Origin: an uncultured Dorea sp.
GTDB taxonomy: Bacteria > Bacillota > Clostridia > Lachnospirales > Lachnospiraceae
DNA length: 64,000 bases
Reading direction: 5' to 3'
NCBI GenBank assembly: GCA_910577685.1
Contig: CAJTOH010000010.1
Coordinates: forward strand, 1-64,000
In this document: one piece after another, positions 1 to 8,893 of the stretch
How the letters are laid out: each line of letters starts with the position of its first letter
Numbering within the stretch: the stretch's first letter is position 1
Position numbers and translations under genes: made by a program
The notes under the pieces: model-generated
What the model saw: only the letters and a program-made list of their open reading frames with translations
Told to the model about the DNA's origin: nothing
Databases searched by the model: none

Positions 1-323
1 GAAAATCGCTATGCCACAGCCTTGGCAGGCCATCGCACAGCGATTTTGTTCAATTTCAATTAGTCGAAGTGTCTGAATGGATTGACTACAACACCAAAGA
101 GAAACTAGGCTTCTACTACACCGTTCTTTTTCCAAAGCTGAAATTTGAGAAAATCAAAGTTGGTGTTAAAAATGCCAATCAGCTTGTGTCTAATGAAGAA
201 TTGGAGCAAAGAGGACAAGTGGCCGTTTCATTTGAGGGACTACATACATGGGCGAGTCTCTATAATGGACGCTTATCCGTCAAAGCAGAAGCTGCCAATA
301 TCAGAAAAGCCGGAACAAAATAG
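1..323 (+). CDS. Small unknown element protein, 5' end outside window
   Basis: The frame is open from the left edge to a TAG at 321-323, so the gene is either truncated by the window or starts at the GTG at 69 (84 aa). I do not recognise the family. The C-terminal half looks like a small beta-rich protein (VAVSFEGL ... WASLYNGRLSVKAEAANIR). Small proteins of this size often precede Rep in Firmicutes integrative elements (for example the DUF961 proteins of Tn916/ICEBs1), but I cannot show homology here. It lies about 160 bp upstream of Rep, with a large hairpin between them. Confidence 0.45.
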   Translation, partial: KSLCHSLGRPSHSDFVQFQLVEVSEWIDYNTKEKLGFYYTVLFPKLKFEKIKVGVKNANQLVSNEELEQRGQVAVSFEGLHTWASLYNGRLSVKAEAANIRKAGTK

Positions 324-395
324 TTCCCTAAAGGGGGCAGATAGTCAGTGCCGAACAACGTCATAAGGTGCTGACTATCTGCACCATTTAAGGAA
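324..395. other. Long stem-loop upstream of Rep: candidate replication or transfer origin
   Basis: A perfect 12-bp inverted repeat (337-348 GCAGATAGTCAG with 371-382 CTGACTATCTGC) is enclosed by a second, one-mismatch stem (324-332 with 387-395). No U-run follows, so it is not a convincing intrinsic terminator. Its place between the small first gene and a HUH Rep is where a double-strand origin or oriT nick region would be expected. Function is inferred. Confidence 0.4.
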
Positions 396-486
396 ACAGA
401 TGTCGTTCTATCTTTACTTGAATATATAAAACAACATCTTCCGAAAAATCGGAGTAGAAACAAGCACATACAAAATAGGATACGAG

Positions 487-1320
487 GTGAATTTCGTGGG
501 CAAACCAAAACAATGTTTTGTATACAATACGAAAATCATTGAAACTCCTACTACGAAAGAAGTGTATTTCTATGAAACTCCAATTTACAGCCATTCAAAC
601 TCAGATTCAAAGACAAGGAAAGCACAATCACATAAACGCAAAACATTTGATGAAATGTCGGCATATAAGCAGTATGACAGCTTAAAGCGCAAGCAAAAAC
701 ACTACGAACAAACCCGTTGGGAGATTACCCGGATTGTTGACTGTAATTTTGATAACAAAACGAAATTTTTAACGCTGACATTTAAAGAGAATATTCAAGA
801 CATCACTGAAACCAACAAAGAATTTAAGTATTTTATCCAACGACTAAATTACTATCTGTATCAAACCAAAGTCCAAACATTGAAATATATTGCAACGTGG
901 GAGAAACAGAAGCGTGGAGCAATCCACTACCATGTTATTTTCTTTGATTTTCCATATGTGGCAAAAGAGAAGTTACAGAATTTATGGACTCATGGTTTTA
1001 TCAAAATAAACCGCATTGATGTAGACAGCATGGAGAACAGAGGACGTTATTTAAGCAAATATTTTGGTAAAGACCTAGAGTTAAAGGAACATAAGAAAAA
1101 GGCATTTTTCAAATCTCAAAACCTTAAAATGCCGATTGAACAAAAGTTAATGCTTACGGATGATATTCTACAGGATTTATCACAAGAGAATATTGTCTTT
1201 CAGAAAAAATATACCAGACAGGTGTATGATGCAAAATCTATCATTACAAACGGCTCACCCCTTAAAGACAGCAGTGTTACATATCTAAAAATTATAAAGG
1301 GGCGTGATTGTACTGGCTAA
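487..1320 (+). CDS. Rolling-circle replication initiator (HUH endonuclease)
   Basis: 277 aa. The three signature motifs of RCR Rep proteins appear in order: motif I FLTLTF (about 94-99), motif II with the metal-binding His pair in IHYHVIFF (146-153), and motif III RYLSKYF (187-193), where Y188 or Y192 would be the nicking tyrosine and K191 the usual neighbouring lysine. Family knowledge: such proteins nick the double-strand origin, stay linked to the 5' end, and drive rolling-circle replication or mobilisation. GTG start at 487; the AGGA 7-10 bases upstream is a weak ribosome site. It overlaps the recombinase by 17 bp, which suggests co-transcription. AT-rich like the rest of the element. Confidence 0.8.
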   Translation: MNFVGKPKQCFVYNTKIIETPTTKEVYFYETPIYSHSNSDSKTRKAQSHKRKTFDEMSAYKQYDSLKRKQKHYEQTRWEITRIVDCNFDNKTKFLTLTFKENIQDITETNKEFKYFIQRLNYYLYQTKVQTLKYIATWEKQKRGAIHYHVIFFDFPYVAKEKLQNLWTHGFIKINRIDVDSMENRGRYLSKYFGKDLELKEHKKKAFFKSQNLKMPIEQKLMLTDDILQDLSQENIVFQKKYTRQVYDAKSIITNGSPLKDSSVTYLKIIKGRDCTG

Positions 1321-2629
1321 ACTGAACGCCCTTGAAATCCTGCAATATGAGAAAGCCATTATGTCGAGAGCCGATTCAATAAAGACATTGTATCAAGAAT
1401 TAAAAGCTGGTATACTTTCGCTAACGGATATACAAGAACAGGTTGATATGAATAAAAAACAAGTTCTTGATTTACACAAAAAAATGTATAACTACTGGCA
1501 AGGGAAAAATGGTAAGTGGTACAGCTATTTACCGAAAGAGGGGGTTGAACCGCCAAAAGGAAAGCAGATTGAGAGTGTCAATGAGGAAAAACTGAATAAT
1601 AAAATCATAGAGTATTATACCAATGAGGAATCTCGAAAAAAACAGAAAAAGGCTTGCCCTACTTTCTTAGAAGTCTACTATATGTGGCGGAGTCTAAAAG
1701 ATTTGGAATTGACTGACAATTCTATTTACAAATATAACACTGACTGCAAGCGTTTTTTTGAGGATACAGATTTTGGAAATATGCCAATAAATCAGATGAC
1801 CGAAAACACCATACGGCTGTTTCTTTTACAGACTGTAAAAGAATTAAAATTATGTAAGAAGTCATGTAGCAAACTTTTTGGTTACATCAAAAACACAATT
1901 CGTTATGCAAGAGTTGAAAAGATTATCCTTGATAATCCTATAGAGTTCCTCGAACCAAAAGACTTTACAAAACATTCTGTAGAAATAGAGCGGACAAATG
2001 CTTCATACTATACCGACAATGAACTTCTGACGCTTCTAAATGGCTTGCATTGCCATTATAGTTCTGCTCCTACATATATGCCGGCATACGCTGTTGAATT
2101 GGCTATATATACGGGAATGAGGGTGAGTGAGCTATGTACACTTAAATGGACGGATATTGCCGATAACTATATCAGTATCAACAAATCTGCCAAATTCAAT
2201 CGAGTACATAAAGAATATTCTGTTGGTAGCACTAAGACGAAAAAAGCACGAGTTTATCCGATGGACGCACAAATCACAACGTTGTTTGAAAGAATCAAGC
2301 AAGTACAGACAGAATACAAAATTTTGTGTGAATGGATATTCACGGATGGAAATAGTGGATATGTCCATGCAGGAAATATTACCAGCTATATGACTAGATT
2401 ATGCAGAGAATGTGGTTTAAGCGGTGGTGGTATCACCAAGCTACGCAAAACGGCTTCTTCTGACTTACAGACCAGCGGTACACCAAAAGCGATTGTTGCA
2501 AGTATGCTGGGTCATACTACAGAAGTCAATGAAAAGTATTATACTTATGACACCTCAAACCTCGACCAAAAGAAAAAGATTATCCAGAACAGAAATGTTA
2601 AATTCAAAGAATTAACACCTGCCGGATAA
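1304..2629 (+). CDS. Tyrosine recombinase (integrase)
   Basis: 441 aa phage-type integrase. An N-terminal arm-type or extra region (1-115) precedes a SAM-like core-binding domain (about 118-220) and a catalytic domain (about 230-420). Catalytic elements: R273 in YTGMRVSEL, a lysine in the beta-hairpin near 312, R381 in TKLRKT, H404 in MLGHT, and tyrosine nucleophile Y412 or Y413 in EKYYTYD. The His of the usual HxxR box is replaced (ITKLR). Family role: integration and excision by strand exchange at att sites. GTG start preceded by AAAGGGG. It is the last gene before tRNA-Pro(GGG), fitting insertion at that tRNA. Confidence 0.9.
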   Translation: MIVLAKLNALEILQYEKAIMSRADSIKTLYQELKAGILSLTDIQEQVDMNKKQVLDLHKKMYNYWQGKNGKWYSYLPKEGVEPPKGKQIESVNEEKLNNKIIEYYTNEESRKKQKKACPTFLEVYYMWRSLKDLELTDNSIYKYNTDCKRFFEDTDFGNMPINQMTENTIRLFLLQTVKELKLCKKSCSKLFGYIKNTIRYARVEKIILDNPIEFLEPKDFTKHSVEIERTNASYYTDNELLTLLNGLHCHYSSAPTYMPAYAVELAIYTGMRVSELCTLKWTDIADNYISINKSAKFNRVHKEYSVGSTKTKKARVYPMDAQITTLFERIKQVQTEYKILCEWIFTDGNSGYVHAGNITSYMTRLCRECGLSGGGITKLRKTASSDLQTSGTPKAIVASMLGHTTEVNEKYYTYDTSNLDQKKKIIQNRNVKFKELTPAG

Positions 2630-2675
2630 TCCCAACCAAAGCCAACCAGCTTTTTTAACACTTTAAAAATCAAAA

Positions 2676-2694
2676 ACCCGCATAAAATGCGGGT
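2676..2694 (-). terminator. Intrinsic terminator following tRNA-Pro(GGG)
   Basis: Perfect 8-bp stem (ACCCGCAT/ATGCGGGT) with a 3-nt loop, followed on the minus strand by a U-run. It lies 5 bp beyond the tRNA 3' end. Confidence 0.75.
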
Positions 2695-2698
2695 AAAA

Positions 2699-2773
2699 TC
2701 GGGGTAACAGGATTCGAACCTGCGACCTCACGGCCCCCAGCCGTGCGCTCTAACCAAACTGAGCCATACCCCG
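2699..2773 (-). tRNA. tRNA-Pro (anticodon GGG)
   Basis: A 75-nt cloverleaf folds on the minus strand: acceptor CGGGGTA/TACCCCG, D arm GCTC/GAGC, anticodon stem CACGG/CCGTG with loop CTGGGGG (anticodon GGG), T arm GCAGG/CCTGT around TTCGAAT, and discriminator A. CCA is not encoded. It is the probable attachment site of the element to its left. Confidence 0.95.
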
Positions 2774-2886
2774 ATGCTATTATTTTAACGAATATCTCCC
2801 AATAATGCAAGCATTATTTTCAATTCTATGTTAAAATATAATAAATTCTATATATTCTACTAGAATACACGAAAGGAGTTCAACGA

Positions 2887-3684
2887 ATGAAAGTAATCGT
2901 AATCGGGCCGCGAGGCAAGATGGGCAGGCTAATCACAATGGCCGCGGCATCCCGTGACGACATGGAACTAGCCGCAGGCATCGCCCCCAAAGGACGCAGC
3001 TACGTCGGACAAGATCTCGGCACAGTCGCTATGATAGGATCTGAACTTGGCGTTCCGGTAACCGATAATCTGGCAAGCGTTATCGAACAGGGCGACGTTA
3101 TCATTGATTTCTCCACAAAGGAGACGGCAATGGAAGTGTTAGATCTTGCCGTCGCCCACAAGAAGGCGCTGGTATGCGGAACCACCGGTTTCAGCCCTGA
3201 GGAGATGCTCCGGTTCCGGAACGCCGCAAAAGAGATTCCCATGCTCTATGCCGCCAATACCTCTAAACTTGTCAATATTATGAATAAACTGCTGGAGTTG
3301 GTAACTTCCACTCTAAAAGACGAGATTGATATAGAGATTTTAGAGATGCACGACCAATGGAAAAAAGACGCTCCCAGCGGAACCTCTAAAGAAATGGGTG
3401 AGATCATGGCTCATGCACTTGGAAAAGAATTGGATGAGATTGCAGTCTATGGGCGGGACGGAGCCTCGCCAAGAACCCCGGGAACCATCGGCTATCACTC
3501 CCTGAGGGCCGGAAACATTCCAAGCAGCCACACCGTTTTCTTCGGCGGAATGGGGGAACGTCTGGAGATTACCCACCATTCCTACAACTGGGAATGTTTT
3601 GCAAGAGGCGCATGCGATTGCGCAGCCTTCCTTGCAGATAAAGAACCCGGCTTCTATACTATTCAGGATGTCCTGAACCTGTAA
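2887..3684 (+). CDS. dapB: 4-hydroxy-tetrahydrodipicolinate reductase
   Basis: 265 aa, normal DapB length. It catalyses NAD(P)H reduction in the diaminopimelate/lysine pathway in the cytosol. The N-terminal Rossmann motif is present (VIGPRGKMGR, residues 5-14), then IDFST, VCGTTGF, and the substrate-binding and catalytic segments EMHDQWKKDAPSGTS (residues 153-167) and HSLRAGNIPSSH. The His of the usual HHxxKxDAPSGT box is shifted in this sequence, as in some clostridial DapB proteins. ATG start with AAAGGAG 7-13 bases upstream. It stands alone; a 113-bp upstream gap separates it from the divergent tRNA-Pro. No other dap gene is in the window. Confidence 0.93.
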   Translation: MKVIVIGPRGKMGRLITMAAASRDDMELAAGIAPKGRSYVGQDLGTVAMIGSELGVPVTDNLASVIEQGDVIIDFSTKETAMEVLDLAVAHKKALVCGTTGFSPEEMLRFRNAAKEIPMLYAANTSKLVNIMNKLLELVTSTLKDEIDIEILEMHDQWKKDAPSGTSKEMGEIMAHALGKELDEIAVYGRDGASPRTPGTIGYHSLRAGNIPSSHTVFFGGMGERLEITHHSYNWECFARGACDCAAFLADKEPGFYTIQDVLNL

Positions 3685-3743
3685 TACCAATCAATTTTTC
3701 TTGAACAGACAGCATTATAAGCAACAAACGAGGAGGATATAAC

Positions 3744-4058
3744 ATGTTATTAGTAAACACAGATTACATCACAGGAAAAAAATTAGAAATGATCGGCATG
3801 GTACGAGGCACCATGATCCAATCCGTACACTTGGGCAAAGATATCATGAACAGCTTTCGTACTCTGGTAGGAGGAGAACTCACCTCCTACACAGATATGA
3901 TGAATGAAGCAAGGGCAATCGCTACCAAGCGAATGGCGGAGGATGCCCAGGCAATGGGCGCGGACGCAGTAGTTAATATCCGCTATGCTTCCAGCTCCAT
4001 CGTCCAGAACGCCGCCGAAGTCCTTGCTTACGGAACAGCAGTAAAGTTCATCGATTAA
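3744..4058 (+). CDS. YbjQ/UPF0145 family protein
   Basis: 104 aa, the usual size of the YbjQ (UPF0145) family of small pentameric proteins. Seen: MIGMVRGTMIQSVHLGKD near the N terminus and the family core EARAIATKRMAEDAQAMGAD with VNIRYASSS. Function is unknown; the heavy-metal-binding label sometimes attached to this family is not proven. A strong GAGGAGG lies 7 bases before ATG. It is followed by a clear terminator and convergent with the helicase gene, so it is probably a single-gene unit or read from dapB. Confidence 0.88.
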   Translation: MLLVNTDYITGKKLEMIGMVRGTMIQSVHLGKDIMNSFRTLVGGELTSYTDMMNEARAIATKRMAEDAQAMGADAVVNIRYASSSIVQNAAEVLAYGTAVKFID

Positions 4059-4072
4059 GCCGCCGAACCAAC

Positions 4073-4105
4073 AGATCGGGCAAGATTATTGCCCGATCTC
4101 CCTTT
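4073..4105 (+). terminator. Terminator between the YbjQ-like gene and the convergent helicase gene
   Basis: An 11-bp perfect stem AGATCGGGCAA/TTGCCCGATCT (4073-4099) is followed by CCCTTTT on the plus strand. The hairpin may also serve the minus-strand helicase transcript, though its U-run is poor in that direction. Confidence 0.75.
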
Positions 4106-5682
4106 TACTTCTGGTTCGCCGGTTCTACCGCCACCGATTTCCCCTTAATCTTCGTATTATTTACAGAATTAATAATCTCCCGCGCATACTCTGTCGGCAC
4201 CTCGACGAATGTATATTTATCATACATGTCAATCGTCCCCACTACCTTTCCGGGAATACCGCTCTCCCCTGCCAGCGCGCCTAAGATGTCTCCCGGTTTC
4301 GCCCTGTCCTTCTTTCCGATATTAATAAACAGCCTGACCATCCCCGGCTCTTCCGCGCCGGTATCTGAAAATGCCGGCTCATTCTCTTCCTTTGCGCCCG
4401 CGCATAGTTTCAAAAGCGCCGCCGCAATATCCATACTGGTATAATCAGAATCGTTGACCTCGGACCGGATCATCTGCTGGTACGTCGTCAGATCCTCCTC
4501 CTCAATCATCCTGTTTACCGTATCCATTAATTTTTCAATCTTAGTATTCGCAACATCGTTCAGCGACGGAACCTTCTGGGCATAGATCTTCGTCTTGCAG
4601 TACCGCTGTATTTCCTTGAGCTTATAGACCTCCCTGCCGGATACAAAGGAGAAAGAACGCCCTACACGCCCTGCTCTTCCGGTTCTCCCGATCCGGTGTA
4701 CATAATACTCATCGTCCTGCGGGAGATCATAGTTAAAGACCGCCTCCACTTCGTCCACATCAATTCCCCGCGCCGCAACATCCGTCGCCACCAGAATGTC
4801 CGTCTTGCCCTTGCGGAAACCATCCATAACCCGGTCGCGCTGCGCCTGCTTCATGTCCCCGTGAAGCCCAGCGGCGAAATACCCCCTGCCCAGAAGACCA
4901 TTCACCAAAAGGTCCACTTGTTTCTTCGTGTTGCAGAATACAACAGAAAGTTTTGGGTTATAAATATCAAGAATTCTGGACAGCACTTCTTCTTTGCTCT
5001 TCGGCCTTACCTCATAGTAAAACTGCTCGATGTTCGGAACCGTCAGCTCGCGCTTCGTCACCTTGAGCATTTCCGCATGATTCTGGTACTTCTTCGTAAT
5101 ATCAAGGATGGGCTTGGGCATGGTTGCCGAAAACAACACTGTCTGGCGCTCTTTTGGCACCTCTTCGAGTATTGTCTCTATGTCCTCCCGGAATCCCATG
5201 TTCAGCATCTCATCCGCCTCATCCAGCACAACCGTATGGAGATGCTCCATTTTTATGGTTCTGCGGCGCATATGGTCCATTACGCGTCCCGGCGTCCCGA
5301 TAATTAACTGGACGCCGCCCTTTAAGGAGCGAATCTGCTTAACAATCTCCTGTCCTCCATATATCGGCAGCACCTTTATTCCATGCATATAGTAGGCGAG
5401 GTGGCGGATCTCCTCTGCCACCTGAATCGCAAGCTCTCTGGTCGGGCAAAGTACGATTGCCTGCAGCTTCTTATTCTTTTGATCCATCTTTTCTAGCAGC
5501 GGAATCCCAAACGCCGCCGTCTTGCCCGTCCCTGTCTGTGCCTGTCCGATCAGGTCGCGCCCTGACATCATTACCGGGATTGCCTTGGCCTGAATCGGAG
5601 ACGCCTCCTCAAATCCCATCTTTTTGACTGCCCTCATAATCTCCGGGCGCAGTCCCAAATCTTCAAACTTTACTTCTTCCAT
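4105..5682 (-). CDS. DEAD-box ATP-dependent RNA helicase (CshA/DeaD type)
   Basis: 525 aa from the chosen start. Motifs in order: Q motif (FEDLGL ... ASPIQAKAIP), Walker A AQTGTGKT, PTRELA, TPGR, LDEADEML, SAT, and HRIGRTGRAGR. The C-terminal 75 residues match a DbpA-type RNA-binding domain (VRLFINIGKKD ... YTFVEVP). The family unwinds structured RNA in ribosome assembly, mRNA decay and cold adaptation. An ATG at 5709 is also in frame, but AGGAAGG sits 8 bases before the ATG at 5682, so that is the better start. Confidence 0.92.
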   Translation of the reverse strand: MEEVKFEDLGLRPEIMRAVKKMGFEEASPIQAKAIPVMMSGRDLIGQAQTGTGKTAAFGIPLLEKMDQKNKKLQAIVLCPTRELAIQVAEEIRHLAYYMHGIKVLPIYGGQEIVKQIRSLKGGVQLIIGTPGRVMDHMRRRTIKMEHLHTVVLDEADEMLNMGFREDIETILEEVPKERQTVLFSATMPKPILDITKKYQNHAEMLKVTKRELTVPNIEQFYYEVRPKSKEEVLSRILDIYNPKLSVVFCNTKKQVDLLVNGLLGRGYFAAGLHGDMKQAQRDRVMDGFRKGKTDILVATDVAARGIDVDEVEAVFNYDLPQDDEYYVHRIGRTGRAGRVGRSFSFVSGREVYKLKEIQRYCKTKIYAQKVPSLNDVANTKIEKLMDTVNRMIEEEDLTTYQQMIRSEVNDSDYTSMDIAAALLKLCAGAKEENEPAFSDTGAEEPGMVRLFINIGKKDRAKPGDILGALAGESGIPGKVVGTIDMYDKYTFVEVPTEYAREIINSVNNTKIKGKSVAVEPANQK

Positions 5683-5734
5683 CCTTACATCCTTCCTAAA
5701 ATCTATCATTATGCGGATCTTGCCCGCTTATAAT

Positions 5735-5774
5735 ACAAAAAATACTCTCTACCTGATACCAAGTAAAGAGTATT
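5735..5774 (-). terminator. Terminator of the oligopeptide transporter operon
   Basis: Stem AATACTCT/AGAGTATT (5741-5748 with 5767-5774) followed on the minus strand by a U6 run. It lies about 95 bp past the oppF stop and just before the helicase gene, so the two units are separated here. Confidence 0.75.
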
Positions 5775-5867
5775 CACAAAGCCTCGATACATATCATAAC
5801 ATATGTTCTTCCTGCTTGTCCAGTATATCATTGCACAAATTTCACACAAATTCCTTTTAACGTTCTT

Positions 5868-6866
5868 TTAATCGTACAGATGACATGCGGCAAAATGACC
5901 GTCCGAGATCTCTTTCAATGACGGCCTTACCTCCCGGCAGACCTCCATCCGCTTCGTACAGCGTTCACAGAACCGGCATCCCTTCGGAGGGTTCACCGGG
6001 CTGGGAATATCCCCCAAAAGCAGAATCCGCTTCCTTTTCTCCGAAGCGTCCGGGTCTGCAATAGGTACGGCAGAAAGAAGCGCTTCCGTATAAGGATGAT
6101 ACGGTTTCCCATATAACTCGTCCGACGGAGACATTTCCACAAGGTTCCCAAGATACATGACCCCGATATGGTCGGAAATATGTTTCACCATGGACAGGTC
6201 ATGGGCGATAAACAACATAGTCAGGTTTCTCTTTGCCTTTAACTCTGCCAGCAGATTGATAATCTGCGCCTGAATGGATACGTCCAAGGCGGAAATCGGC
6301 TCGTCGCAGAACAGGAATTCCGGGTTCACCGACAACGCCCTTGCAATCCCGATCCTCTGGCGCTGCCCTCCGGAAAATTCGTGGACATTCCGGTTGGCAT
6401 GTTCGGTATTCAGCCCGACCATTTCCAGAAGCCGCATAACCTGCCCTTCTTCATCCTTCCGGTTCTTCGCAAGCCTGTGTACCCTGATTCCTTCCGCAAT
6501 GATATGATATACTTTCTGGTGGGGATCCAGCGATGCATAAGGATCCTGAAAGATCATCTGCACTTTTCCTGTAAAGTCAAAACGTTCCTTCTTCGACATT
6601 CCATGGACATCCCTGCCCTGAAAAAGTACTTCGCCGCTGTTTTTCGTAAGCATCCCGATACAGGTCTTTCCGCAAGTCGTCTTACCACATCCGGACTCTC
6701 CCACAATCCCCAGAGTCTGCCCTTTGCGTATCGCAAAAGACACGTCGTCCACAGCTTTCAGGACACGGCCTTTTCCCGCCGGAAAATATTTGCACAGATT
6801 CCGTACTTCCAATTCGGGAACTTCGGCATGTATGCCCCCTGACGCTTCTCTCATATCATCTGCCAT
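5868..6866 (-). CDS. oppF: Oligopeptide ABC transporter ATP-binding protein (OppF/DppF)
   Basis: 332 aa ATPase of a peptide/nickel-type importer. Seen: Walker A GESGCGKTT, Q-loop MIFQDPYASLDP, signature LSGGQ-like FSGGQRQRIGIARAL, Walker B LFCDEPISALD, H-loop IAHD, and the C-terminal oligo_HPN extension with a cysteine cluster (CRFCERCTKRMEVC) found in OppD/F proteins, some of which bind an Fe-S cluster. Upstream in-frame starts exist, but GGGAGG lies 7 bases before the ATG at 6866. It overlaps oppD by 11 bp, so it is translationally coupled. Last gene of the operon. Confidence 0.92.
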   Translation of the reverse strand: MADDMREASGGIHAEVPELEVRNLCKYFPAGKGRVLKAVDDVSFAIRKGQTLGIVGESGCGKTTCGKTCIGMLTKNSGEVLFQGRDVHGMSKKERFDFTGKVQMIFQDPYASLDPHQKVYHIIAEGIRVHRLAKNRKDEEGQVMRLLEMVGLNTEHANRNVHEFSGGQRQRIGIARALSVNPEFLFCDEPISALDVSIQAQIINLLAELKAKRNLTMLFIAHDLSMVKHISDHIGVMYLGNLVEMSPSDELYGKPYHPYTEALLSAVPIADPDASEKRKRILLLGDIPSPVNPPKGCRFCERCTKRMEVCREVRPSLKEISDGHFAACHLYD

Positions 6867-7965
6867 CTGTTTTCCTCCCGGCTCCCGCCGCCCTTTCTCC
6901 TTCTTTTCCCGTACTCCTACTCTCAGATATCCCGGCTCCTTTTGCCTCAAAATTACGTTCTATCCGGAACGGAAGCCCGCTTTTATCTGCCCGATTATCC
7001 GTCAGCCAACACCAGACTTCATGCCCTTCCCTGACTTTTGCCCCATCCGGCATATATTCCCTGCAGACATTCATCGCATAAGGACACCGCTCGCAAAAAC
7101 CGCATCCTTTCGGCGGGAGGGTCATATCCGGAATATTCCCTTCAATCGCGGCAAGCTTCTGTCCCTTGGCTGCGTCAATGCGCGGAACGGAATTCAGCAG
7201 CGACCAAGTATAGGGATGCCAAGGGTGATAGAAAACCTCCCTGCAAGACCCGCGCTCCGCAATCTTTCCCGCATACATAACGATAATTTCATCTGCTATA
7301 TCCGCCACCACGCCCATGTCGTGGGTGATCATCAAAATCGACATGCCCGTTTCTTCCTGCAATTCCTGCATCAGTTCTAAGATCTGCGCCTGAATCGTTA
7401 CGTCCAGCGACGTAGTCGGCTCGTCCGCGATCAGCATCTTTGGTTTGGTGATCATTGCCATCGCGATCATCACCCTTTGGCGCATGCCTCCGGACAGCTC
7501 GTGAGGGTATTTCCCCATACAGAGCTCAGCATCCGGAATCCCCGCCTTTCGGAGCATTTCCACGGCACGGTTCTCCTGCTCCTGTCTGCCGATCTTGGGG
7601 AAATGGTTTGAAAGATTCTCCTTGATCTGCTTTCCGATACGCATGGTCGGATTCAGGGAGACCAAAGCATCCTGAAAAATCATAGAAATCTCCTTCCCCC
7701 GGAATCCATTCCATTTTGTCTCGTCATATCCGGAAATCTCCTCGCCCTCATAGAAGATCCTGCTTCCTTCTTTCACTCTTCCCGGTTTCTCAATCAGCCC
7801 CATCAAAGTCTTTGCAGTAACCGACTTCCCGCATCCGGACTCTCCCACCAGCGCGACCGTCTGCCCCTTTAAGATCCGGAAGGAAACGCCTCTGACCGAC
7901 TGTACCTCGCCTGCATAAGTATCGTAAGATACCGCTAAATCCTGTACTTCAATTAATGGTTTCAT
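6856..7965 (-). CDS. oppD: Oligopeptide ABC transporter ATP-binding protein (OppD/DppD)
   Basis: 369 aa partner ATPase. Walker A GESGCGKS, Q-loop MIFQDALVSLNP, signature ELSGGMRQRVMIAMAM, Walker B LIADEPTTSLD, H-loop ITHD, and a C-terminal oligo_HPN segment with cysteines (CGFCERCPYAMNVC). ATP hydrolysis powers import through OppBC. The start at 7965 has AGGAG 7 bases upstream and leaves a short gap after oppC; the in-frame codon at 7986 would overlap oppC and has no ribosome site. The C-terminal 35 residues are low-complexity (Glu, Gly, Arg) and longer than usual. Confidence 0.92.
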   Translation of the reverse strand: MKPLIEVQDLAVSYDTYAGEVQSVRGVSFRILKGQTVALVGESGCGKSVTAKTLMGLIEKPGRVKEGSRIFYEGEEISGYDETKWNGFRGKEISMIFQDALVSLNPTMRIGKQIKENLSNHFPKIGRQEQENRAVEMLRKAGIPDAELCMGKYPHELSGGMRQRVMIAMAMITKPKMLIADEPTTSLDVTIQAQILELMQELQEETGMSILMITHDMGVVADIADEIIVMYAGKIAERGSCREVFYHPWHPYTWSLLNSVPRIDAAKGQKLAAIEGNIPDMTLPPKGCGFCERCPYAMNVCREYMPDGAKVREGHEVWCWLTDNRADKSGLPFRIERNFEAKGAGISESRSTGKEGERAAGAGRKTDGR

Positions 7966-7975
7966 CCCGTCTCTC

Positions 7976-8893
7976 CTATTTTGCAATCTTAGGTTCCAAA
8001 GCCGTCCTCAGCACGTCTCCCAGCAGATTAAAACTCAGCACCGTAAACAGTATCAGCGCTCCCGGATAGACCGCCAGCATAGGGGCGTCCATGATATGCG
8101 CCTGCGCGCCTTCCAGCATACTTCCCCAGGAAGCCTGCGGAATCTGTACGCCAAGTCCCAGAAAACTCAAAGACGACTCCGTCAGTATCGCATTTGCCAC
8201 GCCAAGGCTCGCAGCCACCGTGACCGGCCCCAGAATATTGGGAACAATATGGGTAACCGCAATCCGCACGCTACCGCTTCCCAGATTCTTCGACGCCGCA
8301 ACAAAATCACGTTCCTTTAGGGACATCGCCTCCGCCCTAGTAATGCGGGCTACCGACGCCCAAGAAAAAATGCTGAGCACCATTACCAGAGTCACCAGCC
8401 CCGGTCTCAAAAATGCATTCATGACCACCATAAGGAGCATGCTCGGCAATGCCAGAAAGATATCGGTAAAACGCATTAGAAGCGTGTCTAGTTTCCCGCC
8501 GATGTATCCGGACAAGATCCCCACCGCCGTTCCGATAAACACCGTAACAACCATCGCACAGAAACCTACCGTAAGCGACACCTGGCCTCCATAGAGCGCC
8601 CTTGTAAGGTAATCTCTTCCGTAATCATCCGTCCCGAACCAATGGCTTGCCGACGGCCCCTCCATCTTGTGCGCAACATCGATTGCGTTTGGGTCATAGG
8701 GGCTAAGGGGTGCCATCAGGGAAGCGGCGATGATCACAGCCAGAATAACCAGACAGATCAGCGCAGCTTTATTATTCATCAACTCTTTCCGGATATCCTT
8801 CCATACGCTGTGACGGACAAAATTCACATCCTGCCCCTGTCTTTTAGCAACCCGTATGAAGGAATCCTCCGTATATATTCTCTTATCTTCCAT
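7976..8893 (-). CDS. oppC: Oligopeptide ABC transporter permease (OppC/DppC)
   Basis: 305 aa. A cytosolic N-terminal tail precedes the OppC N-terminal TM (about 38-58, ALICLVILAVIIAASLMAPL) and five further TMs. The EAA loop is seen as EAMSLKERDFVAASKNLGSG, where the ATPases dock. LGVQIPQASWGSML near the C terminus is typical of DppC/OppC. Its start overlaps the end of oppB by 11 bp. Confidence 0.92.
   Translation of the reverse strand: MEDKRIYTEDSFIRVAKRQGQDVNFVRHSVWKDIRKELMNNKAALICLVILAVIIAASLMAPLSPYDPNAIDVAHKMEGPSASHWFGTDDYGRDYLTRALYGGQVSLTVGFCAMVVTVFIGTAVGILSGYIGGKLDTLLMRFTDIFLALPSMLLMVVMNAFLRPGLVTLVMVLSIFSWASVARITRAEAMSLKERDFVAASKNLGSGSVRIAVTHIVPNILGPVTVAASLGVANAILTESSLSFLGLGVQIPQASWGSMLEGAQAHIMDAPMLAVYPGALILFTVLSFNLLGDVLRTALEPKIAK

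Larger units (their letters stand above)
1..2698. mobile_element. Right end of an integrated mobilizable element beside tRNA-Pro(GGG)
   Basis: A block visibly richer in A+T than the dapB region to its right carries a small unknown gene, a rolling-circle Rep and a tyrosine recombinase, all on the plus strand. The recombinase ends about 70 bp from the 3' end of a tRNA-Pro gene, and the tRNA 3' end faces the recombinase. This is the usual layout of an integrative element inserted at a tRNA 3' end. The other end lies left of the window, so neither the duplicated att core nor the cargo can be seen. The exact boundary (given as the base before the tRNA) is an inference. Confidence 0.7.

Noticed and set aside
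4696..5307. 203-codon plus-strand frame opposite the DEAD-box helicase
   Set aside because: It is antisense to conserved helicase motifs, has no ribosome site and no family resemblance.
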